Both the position numbers and the translations under genes were made by a program. A DNA stretch of 8,178 bases, taken from positions 1 through 8,178 of the forward strand of contig DATLBB010000099.1 in assembly GCA_035527155.1 (NCBI GenBank), in the 5' to 3' direction. Source of the stretch: CS2-K091 sp035527155 (GTDB taxonomy: Bacteria > Planctomycetota > Phycisphaerae > Sedimentisphaerales > Anaerobacaceae). How positions within the stretch are numbered: the stretch's first letter is position 1; each line of letters opens with the position of its first letter. Positions 1-5,987 of the stretch are shown piece after piece. The notes beneath the pieces were generated by a model. That model was given only the letters and a program-made list of their open reading frames with translations, searched no databases and was not told the origin of the DNA.

Positions 1-2
1 CC

Positions 3-2318
3 GTTGAGAAAATCGGCACCGGACAAGAGAAGGTGCTCGAGATTCTGCAGGCCGTCCAGGGACACTTTGGCTATCTGCCCAAAGAAGCTCTTGAGCGGGT
101 CTGTGAGCTGACGGATATCACCCCTGCATCGATTGCCGGCGTTTCAACTTTCTATAGCCAGTTTAGACATCGCCCGGCCGGGCGGCATACGATAAAGGTT
201 TGCATCGGAACCGCCTGCCACGTTAAGGGTGGCGAACAGGTTTATGACGCCTTTCAGCGAGACCTCAGCATCCCGGAGGGTGACGATACGGACCCGCAGA
301 AGATGTTTACTATTGAAAAAGTAGCGTGCCTGGGATGTTGTATGCTTGCCCCTGCCATACAGATTGATGATATTACGTACGGCCACCTAACCACAGACAC
401 TGTCCCGATGGTGCTCAGGGACTTCCTTGAACAGCAGAAAGCTCAGGCACGACAGGCCGACAGCCGGGACTATGCAAAAAGTGACAAAAAGCTGGGTGAA
501 ATCCGTATATGTCTTGATTCAAGCTGTGTCGCCAGCGGCAGTGGGAAGGTATATGAGGCATTAAAGAAGGCTGTTACAGAAACGGGTACAAAGGTCGTGG
601 TCAAAAGTGTCGGGTGTTCGGGAATGTCTTTCCTAGCACCGCTCGTGGAGGTGGTCTTGCCTGATGGGATTTCGTTTCGCTATGCACAAGTTATGCCCGC
701 TGACGCCAGAGCCATTGTACTCAGGCACTTCAAACCAAAACAGATTACGCGGAAATTCAGAAACACTATTTCCACAATGTTAGACAAAATTCTTACCGAC
801 GAAGCCTGGGAACCGGTAACCCGTTATTCAGTTGACATACGCGACCGACCGCTGGCCGGCTTCCTTCAAAAGCAAGTACATATAGCCACTGAGCACTGTG
901 GTTGCGTAGACCCCCTTGACCTGGATGAATACATAAGTAACGGAGGATTCAAGGCTCTACGAAAAACTCTGTCTGAGATGAGCCCTCAACAGGTTATCTC
1001 CGAGATAAAAAACAGCGGACTTCGAGGCAGGGGAGGTGCCGGTTACTCAACACATCTTAAGTTATCTACTGTTTCTGCCAGTAACTCCGGGAAGAAATAC
1101 GTGATTTGCAATGGTGATGAGGGCGACCCCGGCGCCTTTATGGACCGAATGTTGATTGAGTCTTATCCGTACCGTGTCATCGAAGGCACCGCTATTGCTG
1201 CGTATGCAGTCGGCGCCGATGAGGGCTATTTGTACATTCGTGCTGAGTATCCGCTTGCAGTCAAACGAATGAGGCAGGCGATAGACACCTGTCGGCAGCG
1301 AGGATTCCTCGGCAGCAAGCACATGGGCAGCAAGTTTTCACTTCAGCTAAAAATCGTGGCCGGCGCCGGCGCGTTTGTGTGTGGCGAGGAGACCGCCCTC
1401 ATAGCCAGCATAGAGGGGCGCCGCGGTATGCCCAGGCTCAGGCCCCCATATCCGGCCATAAATGGGCTTTGGGGTAAGCCAACACTCATTAACAACGTGG
1501 AAACCTACGCCGTCGTGCCCTGGATTATACGCAATGGGCCGCAAGCTTTCGCCGAGCTTGGCACAGCCGGCAGCAAGGGGACAAAGGTTTTTGCCTTAGC
1601 AGGAAAGATAGCACGAGGAGGTCTGGTCGAAATACCCATGGGTATTTCCATACGTCAGATTATAGAAGATGTCGGCGGGGGGATTGCCGGGGGATTGAAA
1701 TTAAAGGCGGTGCAGGTGGGAGGACCATCCGGCGGATGTGTCCCCGCCCAATTGGCGCATATCCCGGTTGATTATGAAACGCTCAATGATATCGGAGCGA
1801 TGATGGGCTCCGGCGGTATGGTCGCTCTCGATGAATCAGACTGCATGGTTGATATCGCACGATACTTCCTGGAGTTTACACAAAATCAGTCTTGCGGCAA
1901 ATGCACTTTCTGCAGAATAGGGACCCGGCGTATGCTCGATATTCTCGAAAGGCTATGCGGCGGAGAGGGCAAAAAGACAGATATCCAGGAGCTTCGCCAC
2001 CTGGCACAGAAGATTGCGAATACAAGCCTTTGCGGCCTCGGCGGAACAGCACCAAATCCCGTTCTTTCGACTATAAAATACTTCCGCGACGAGTACGAAG
2101 CCCATCTCGAAAGACGCTGTCCTGCCGGCAGATGCAAAGCCCTTATTACATATTCGATTACGGACGATTGTATTGGCTGCACTTTATGCGCGCAGCATTG
2201 CCCCGCCGACGCGATTGAAATGAAGCCGTATCAGAAGCATGAAATCGACCCGGACAAATGTATTCGCTGCGGGACCTGCAAGAGTGTATGCCAGACAGAG
2301 GCAATCAAGGTCGAGTGA
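3..2318 (+). CDS. Fused NuoE/HydC-NuoF/HydB-type NADH-oxidising flavoprotein subunit (5' end missing)
   Basis: The reading frame is open from the first full codon at 3, so the true start lies upstream; the GTG at 33 is inside a NuoE-type helical region and is used here only as residue 1. Domains in order: a NuoE/HydC-like thioredoxin fold with [2Fe-2S] ligands C57, C62, C99, C103; a second thioredoxin-like domain with C160, C165, C195 but Ser at 199 where the fourth Cys is expected; a NuoF core with the GRGGAGY flavin/nucleotide loop (332-338) and GAGAFVCGEET (444-454) for FMN and NADH; an SLBB-like segment around 545-590; [4Fe-4S] ligands C621, C624, C627, C667; and a ferredoxin tail with CxxCxxCxxxC at 713-723 and 743-753. 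The family takes electrons from NADH to FMN and on to Fe-S clusters (or the reverse) in bifurcating hydrogenases, formate dehydrogenases and complex I. HydC and HydB are usually separate proteins; here they are one chain. The role in a soluble cytoplasmic complex with the next gene is inferred; the final acceptor is unknown. Confidence 0.93.
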   Translation, partial: VEKIGTGQEKVLEILQAVQGHFGYLPKEALERVCELTDITPASIAGVSTFYSQFRHRPAGRHTIKVCIGTACHVKGGEQVYDAFQRDLSIPEGDDTDPQKMFTIEKVACLGCCMLAPAIQIDDITYGHLTTDTVPMVLRDFLEQQKAQARQADSRDYAKSDKKLGEIRICLDSSCVASGSGKVYEALKKAVTETGTKVVVKSVGCSGMSFLAPLVEVVLPDGISFRYAQVMPADARAIVLRHFKPKQITRKFRNTISTMLDKILTDEAWEPVTRYSVDIRDRPLAGFLQKQVHIATEHCGCVDPLDLDEYISNGGFKALRKTLSEMSPQQVISEIKNSGLRGRGGAGYSTHLKLSTVSASNSGKKYVICNGDEGDPGAFMDRMLIESYPYRVIEGTAIAAYAVGADEGYLYIRAEYPLAVKRMRQAIDTCRQRGFLGSKHMGSKFSLQLKIVAGAGAFVCGEETALIASIEGRRGMPRLRPPYPAINGLWGKPTLINNVETYAVVPWIIRNGPQAFAELGTAGSKGTKVFALAGKIARGGLVEIPMGISIRQIIEDVGGGIAGGLKLKAVQVGGPSGGCVPAQLAHIPVDYETLNDIGAMMGSGGMVALDESDCMVDIARYFLEFTQNQSCGKCTFCRIGTRRMLDILERLCGGEGKKTDIQELRHLAQKIANTSLCGLGGTAPNPVLSTIKYFRDEYEAHLERRCPAGRCKALITYSITDDCIGCTLCAQHCPADAIEMKPYQKHEIDPDKCIRCGTCKSVCQTEAIKVE

Positions 2319-2320
2319 TA

Positions 2321-3886
2321 ATGCCAACAATAACTATAGACAATCGTCAGGTTGAAGTTGATAACGGCGCGACGATTCTTGATGCCGCCGCGAAGCTGGG
2401 AATTGAAATACCGACTATGTGCTTCCTGAAAGGCTATAAGCCTTCAACAAGCTGCATGGTATGCGTGGTAAAAGTTAATGGCTCGGACAGCCTGGTTCCC
2501 GCCTGCGGAACTATCGCACAAGACGGTATGAGAGTTGAAAGCGATTTGGAAGAAGTCCGTCAGGCCAGGAAAGCCGCGTTGGAACTACTGCTCAGCGACC
2601 ATGCCGGTGATTGCATCGGCCCATGTCAGGCCGCCTGTCCTGCCCGTATGAACATTCCACTGATGATTCGGCAGATTGCTGCCGGCCGGCTTCGCGACGC
2701 AATTACAACTGTGAAGAAAGATATTGCCCTGCCGGCAGTGCTCGGCCGGATTTGTCCCAAGCCTTGCGAACGAGTATGCAGAAGGGCCGTATGTGATGAG
2801 CCGGTCTCTATCTGCCTTTTGAAAAGGTATGTCGCCGATCTTGACTTGCAATCTGCCCATCCATATTTGCCGCCTTGTAAACCCGGCCGGGATAAACGGG
2901 TAGCCATTGTTGGAGCCGGGCCGGCAGGATTAGCGGCTGCTTATTATCTGCAAATAGATGGTTACAGTTGCACGATTTTTGACGACCACGAAAAGCCAGG
3001 CGGCATGCTGCAATACGCGGTCCCGGAGCAGCAGCTTCCAAGGGACGTGCTGGATAACGAAATCACGTTGGTCCGGAAGCTGGGCGCGGGCTTCCGGGGA
3101 AAAACCCGGATAGGTACCACCTTAACGACGGAGGATTTGCGCAGAGACTTTGACGCCGTCTTCGTGGCAATCGGCAAGTTAGAGCCCGGCGATGCCGAGT
3201 CGATGGGTCTTGAGACATGCCCAAACGGCATAGCAATAAACAATAGAACTTACGAGACGAATCTGCCGGGCGTATTCGCAGGCGGGGGCGCTGTTCGCAA
3301 ACGCCGGCTTGCAGTCAGGGCTGTTGCGGACGGCAAGGAGGCGGCAGTGGCTATCGGTCAGTATTTGTCCAGCCGGCCGGTGACAGGACCACCTATTGCG
3401 TTTAACACTCGTATTGGCAAGCTCAAAGATGGCGAGATAGAAACCTTCGTGGCCGGTACCGCCAAATCCGATCGGGTGACGCCGTCACCGGAAGGTTCCG
3501 GTTTCACCGCCAGGCAGGCCAGCGATGAAGCGGCTCGCTGCATGCATTGTGACTGCCGAAAGCCCCAAAGCTGTAAACTAAGGCAATATGCCCGGCAGTA
3601 TCGCGCAAAACCAGCCCGGTATAAGGGCCAGCGCCGCTCGTTTGTCCAGCAGCTTCAGCACCCGGATGTAATCTACGAATCCGGCAAGTGCATAAACTGC
3701 GGCCTTTGTATACAAATTGCTTCCCAGGCCCACGAATCACTTGGCCTGACATTTATTGGCCGAGGTTTTGACGTCCGCGTTGCCGTGCCTTTTGACCATT
3801 CAATTGCCGAAGGTCTAAAGCACGCTGCAAAGCAATGTGTAGAGGCTTGCCCAACCGGAGCACTGGCACTCAAGAATGAAGCATAA
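2321..3886 (+). CDS. Multi-domain Fe-S/FAD oxidoreductase subunit (HydA/NuoG-like and GltD-like) lacking an NAD(P)H domain
   Basis: 521 residues. ATG 2321 is chosen because it falls two bases after the upstream stop and starts exactly at a ferredoxin fold; the frame is open upstream to 2258 but those codons overlap the end of the previous gene. Domains: plant-type [2Fe-2S] ferredoxin as in NuoG/HydA (C34, C45, C48, C62); a GltD/dihydropyrimidine-dehydrogenase-type Fe-S domain (C98, C102, C106-P; C145, C149, C153-R); an FAD Rossmann fold with GAGPAGL at 198-204; then the FAD domain's second half, LPGVFAGGG at 315-323. Canonical GltD proteins have a nucleotide-binding domain of over 100 residues between these halves; here about 35 residues separate the VAIG motif (282-285) from FAGG, so it is absent. 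The usual FAGGD Asp is Gly323. The C-terminal part has Cys-rich C407-C419 and a ferredoxin motif CxxCxxC (457, 460, 463) with CVEACP (506-511). Translationally linked to the NADH subunit, so it probably relays its electrons. Substrate unknown. Confidence 0.9.
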   Translation: MPTITIDNRQVEVDNGATILDAAAKLGIEIPTMCFLKGYKPSTSCMVCVVKVNGSDSLVPACGTIAQDGMRVESDLEEVRQARKAALELLLSDHAGDCIGPCQAACPARMNIPLMIRQIAAGRLRDAITTVKKDIALPAVLGRICPKPCERVCRRAVCDEPVSICLLKRYVADLDLQSAHPYLPPCKPGRDKRVAIVGAGPAGLAAAYYLQIDGYSCTIFDDHEKPGGMLQYAVPEQQLPRDVLDNEITLVRKLGAGFRGKTRIGTTLTTEDLRRDFDAVFVAIGKLEPGDAESMGLETCPNGIAINNRTYETNLPGVFAGGGAVRKRRLAVRAVADGKEAAVAIGQYLSSRPVTGPPIAFNTRIGKLKDGEIETFVAGTAKSDRVTPSPEGSGFTARQASDEAARCMHCDCRKPQSCKLRQYARQYRAKPARYKGQRRSFVQQLQHPDVIYESGKCINCGLCIQIASQAHESLGLTFIGRGFDVRVAVPFDHSIAEGLKHAAKQCVEACPTGALALKNEA

Positions 3887-3921
3887 CAGCAGGGCAGGCC
3901 CGCGAACAAATCCTGCGTTTG

Positions 3922-4470
3922 TTAATCTTTGTGTCTCATCCAGGGACATGAATCCTTCTGGGGACAATCTGCGCAGCCGTGCTTGGTCGAAAACAAAGGC
4001 AACACGACGAACGCATCCAGAGCAAATAAGATAAGCAAAACCAATAATGACCAGGAAAAACTGCGTACTGCAAAAACGGCACCGACCAAAACCGGTATGA
4101 ACCACAAAGGCACAATAACCAGGATATGCTTCCTGAACTTTTCCTTGAAGCGGCTGGTATCCTTTATCTGCCGGAGCCTCGTCGCTATACGACCGTACCC
4201 ACAGGGACAGCACATCGTATCGTAACGCTCGCAGAAAGGACACACGAATATCATAATCCAGAACGCTCCTGCCACGCTGTAAATCAGGTATGCACCCGCA
4301 GCAGCCCATCCCCATACCGGGTTCTCGAATCCTGTAACGAAAATGGCGGCCCCAAGCACAGCCATAGCCGCGTAGGGAAGGTTATTAACGAACTGTTGGG
4401 CACGCGAATACTCGCGTGCTGGTTGGCAATCCTTACTATTGCTGTGATTGTTTGATGCTTTTTCATTCAT
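3922..4470 (-). CDS. Small four-helix membrane protein with clustered cysteines, family not recognised
   Basis: 182 residues from ATG (complement of 4468-4470). A TTG at 4521 would add 17 residues, but those are polar and lie over the likely promoter, so the ATG is preferred even though it has no clear Shine-Dalgarno. Four hydrophobic segments are visible, about 31-48, 51-76, 115-136 and 138-160. The loop between helices 2 and 3 has CPFC (77-80), CCPC (87-90) and then a strongly basic stretch (93-114), which by the positive-inside rule puts it in the cytoplasm. The C-terminus, on the same side, has C166, C169 and C175 in a CADCPQKDSCP motif. The layout could bind an Fe-S cluster or zinc, or do thiol redox chemistry; none is proven. 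The gene converges on the redox operon with a 35-base gap, so it is not co-transcribed with it. A link to that complex, for instance as an electron acceptor in the membrane, is speculation from proximity and the cysteines. Confidence 0.8.
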   Translation of the reverse strand: MNEKASNNHSNSKDCQPAREYSRAQQFVNNLPYAAMAVLGAAIFVTGFENPVWGWAAAGAYLIYSVAGAFWIMIFVCPFCERYDTMCCPCGYGRIATRLRQIKDTSRFKEKFRKHILVIVPLWFIPVLVGAVFAVRSFSWSLLVLLILFALDAFVVLPLFSTKHGCADCPQKDSCPWMRHKD

Positions 4471-4520
4471 AATTGAGCAAATCCACGTCTTGACAGTATC
4501 AGATTGATATTGTACGCACA

Positions 4521-4534
4521 ATTATATACATAAT
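4521..4534. promoter_or_regulatory. AT-rich inverted repeat with a -10-like box for the leftward membrane gene
   Basis: ATTAT-ATAC-ATAAT is a perfect 5-base inverted repeat with a 4-base centre. Its left part read on the minus strand is TATAAT (complement of 4521-4526), a consensus -10 about 50 bases upstream of the leftward ATG. The best -35 is only TTGTGT (complement of 4546-4551) at a long 19-base spacing. A wider pair, TGTAC at 4511-4515 and GTACA at 4544-4548, flanks it. This could be a promoter with an operator, but short AT-rich dyads arise by chance. Confidence 0.3.
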
Positions 4535-4577
4535 GACCACTGGGTACACAATAATTAAAAAACTTTAATAAATACGG

Positions 4578-4606
4578 TTGACATCCAGCGAAAAATCTTG
4601 TATAAG
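4578..4606 (+). promoter_or_regulatory. Near-consensus sigma70 promoter for the first propeller gene
   Basis: TTGACA at 4578-4583 is a perfect -35 box and TATAAG at 4601-4606 matches five of six bases of the -10 box, with an ideal 17-base spacer. Transcription would start near 4613, giving a leader of about 34 bases before the ATG at 4647. This is by far the best promoter visible in the window. It also argues against any translation start at 4578, since that codon is part of the -35 box. Confidence 0.75.
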
Positions 4607-4635
4607 GACAATTGCTGGAATTTATTATTACTTTT

Positions 4636-4640
4636 GGAGG
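4636..4640 (+). promoter_or_regulatory. Shine-Dalgarno GGAGG fixing the start at 4647
   Basis: GGAGG lies six bases before ATG 4647. The frame is open further upstream to 4578, but that part lies over the promoter and has no ribosome binding site, so this motif decides the start. Confidence 0.8.
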
Positions 4641-4646
4641 ACTATT

Positions 4647-5888
4647 ATGGAATTTCGAAAAGTGGTCAAAAACTATGTGCCGGCGCTGGTCCTGGGCTTC
4701 GCAGTGTTTGCGGTAGGCCCCGGCTATTACGGAGCTGTCGAGGCGGCAGACTGGTCAAACTGGCGCGGACCAAATCACAACGGCATATCGAACGAAACAG
4801 GATGGGTCGCAACCTGGCCGGAGGCGGGACCAAAAGTGCTGTGGGAAAAGTCGCTCGGAACCGGGTTTGCTTCGATGGCGGTAAGTAAGGGCCGCGTCTA
4901 TGCAATGGGCAACATCAAGGATAATGATATACTCTATTGCCTCGATGCCGATACCGGCAAAGAAATATGGAAGAAATCCTATCCCTGCCCTTTATTTAAG
5001 AAAGACCATGAAGGCGGCCCTTGCGCAACACCAACCGTAGACGGTGACTCAGTTTACACCTTTAGCAAGAATGGGGATGCTGTCCGTTTCAGGGCGGCCA
5101 CGGGCGAGGTCGTCTGGCATAAAAAGCTTAACAAGGATTTAGGCTTTAAGCACCCTACATGGTACTTTGCCAGTTCGCCTTTTATAATCGATAACATGGT
5201 CATTCTTAACGCCGGCACCAATGGTGTCGCCCTTAATAAAGCTGACGGCAGTGTAATATGGCAAAACGGTAAAGGTGCGGCCGGATACTCTACTGCTGTG
5301 CCTTTCACTATGGACGGCCAAAGATGCGTGGCGATATTTTCAGCTAAGGAAATGGTGGCTCTGGTTGCGGAAACCGGAAAGATACTATGGAAGATTCCGT
5401 GGAAAACCAGCTATGACGTTAACGCCGCAGACGCTATTATTACCGGCGACAAGATATTCCTCTCTTCCGGATATAACAAGGGATGCGCGCTCTTCAAAAT
5501 CGGCTCTTCTGATTTCACTGAACTATGGCGAAACAAGAACATGCGTAATCATTTCAACAGTTGCGTTTTGTGGAAGGGATATATTTACGGCGTCGACGAA
5601 ACCACCGTAAAATGTCTGGACTTCAAGACAGGACAGGAGCAGTGGTCGCAGAAAGGTTTTGGCAAAGGAAGCCTTATGCTCTCCGATGAAAAGCTGATTA
5701 TCCTTAGTGACAAAGGCAAGCTGGCTATTGCAGAGGCTTCGCCGACGGGCTTCAGGCAGCTCTCATCGGCCCAGATTTTGCCCAACAAAAAGTGCTGGAC
5801 TGTCCCGGTCCTGGCAAACGGCAGAATTTACGCACGAAATAATCCCGATGGCCGGCTCGTCTGTCTCGACGTCAGAGGCAAAGATTAA
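4647..5888 (+). CDS. Secreted PQQ-like beta-propeller repeat protein, first copy
   Basis: 413 residues from ATG 4647, six bases after GGAGG. An N-terminal signal peptide (basic FRKVVKN, hydrophobic 11-24, probable cleavage after VEA at 33) is followed by ADWSNWRGPNHNG (34-46), the opening motif of many planctomycete PQQ-like proteins. Blade-type repeats with TGxxxW character are seen at DADTGKEIW (100-108), RAATGEVVW (149-157), KADGSVIW (198-205), AETGKILW (241-248) and DFKTGQEQW (325-333), fitting a seven- or eight-bladed propeller. It acts outside the cytoplasmic membrane, probably as a binding or scaffold protein. The PQQ-repeat fold alone does not show that PQQ is bound: no cytochrome c CxxCH motif or other quinoprotein dehydrogenase hallmark was seen. 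It is the first of two tandem paralogues and has its own strong promoter. Substrate unknown. Confidence 0.9.
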   Translation: MEFRKVVKNYVPALVLGFAVFAVGPGYYGAVEAADWSNWRGPNHNGISNETGWVATWPEAGPKVLWEKSLGTGFASMAVSKGRVYAMGNIKDNDILYCLDADTGKEIWKKSYPCPLFKKDHEGGPCATPTVDGDSVYTFSKNGDAVRFRAATGEVVWHKKLNKDLGFKHPTWYFASSPFIIDNMVILNAGTNGVALNKADGSVIWQNGKGAAGYSTAVPFTMDGQRCVAIFSAKEMVALVAETGKILWKIPWKTSYDVNAADAIITGDKIFLSSGYNKGCALFKIGSSDFTELWRNKNMRNHFNSCVLWKGYIYGVDETTVKCLDFKTGQEQWSQKGFGKGSLMLSDEKLIILSDKGKLAIAEASPTGFRQLSSAQILPNKKCWTVPVLANGRIYARNNPDGRLVCLDVRGKD

Positions 5889-5906
5889 GCTGCTTTCAGG
5901 TCCGGC

Positions 5907-5920
5907 CTGTAAAATTACTT
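5907..5920 (+). repeat. 14-base direct repeat, copy 1 (3' of first propeller gene)
   Basis: CTGTAAAATTACTT begins 19 bases after the stop of the first propeller gene. An identical copy begins 18 bases after the stop of the second. The surrounding intergenic bases are not similar over any long stretch. Confidence 0.7.
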
Positions 5921-5950
5921 TGACAATTATCAACAGATACTTTCTATACA
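5920..5950 (+). promoter_or_regulatory. Possible promoter for the second propeller gene
   Basis: TTGACA at 5920-5925 is a perfect -35 box. The best -10 candidate is TATACA at 5945-5950 (four of six bases), with a 19-base spacer that is longer than ideal. The 99-base gap between the propeller genes has room for a promoter, but read-through from the strong upstream promoter is also possible, since no convincing terminator lies between them. Confidence 0.35.
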
Positions 5951-5974
5951 AAGGAAGGCCCATAGTTTTTCGCC

Positions 5975-5979
5975 GAGGT
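5975..5979 (+). promoter_or_regulatory. Shine-Dalgarno GAGGT for the second propeller gene
   Basis: GAGGT ends eight bases before ATG 5988 and supports that start, which also gives a complete signal peptide. Confidence 0.6.
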
Positions 5980-5987
5980 CTGTAACG

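Noticed and set aside
2258..2320. Earlier start for the FAD/Fe-S subunit, inside the upstream gene
   Set aside because: It would overlap the coding end of the first gene and add residues before the ferredoxin domain that do not fit the family; ATG 2321 is well placed.
3905..3923. Inverted repeat AACAAA / TTTGTT between the convergent genes, as a possible bidirectional terminator
   Set aside because: The stem is six mostly A-T pairs with a seven-base loop, has no GC core and no proper U-tract, and overlaps the stop codon of the leftward gene.
3815..4315. Long open frame on the minus strand in another frame over the membrane gene
   Set aside because: It overlaps both the membrane gene and the end of the FAD/Fe-S gene and shows no recognisable domain, whereas the 3922-4470 frame has clear membrane segments and motifs.
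4490..4495. TTGACA as a rightward -35 box
   Set aside because: No acceptable -10 box lies 16-18 bases downstream, and a far better promoter exists at 4578-4606.
5897..5909. CAGG-N5-CCTG hairpin after the first propeller gene
   Set aside because: A four-base stem is too short and is not followed by a run of T residues.
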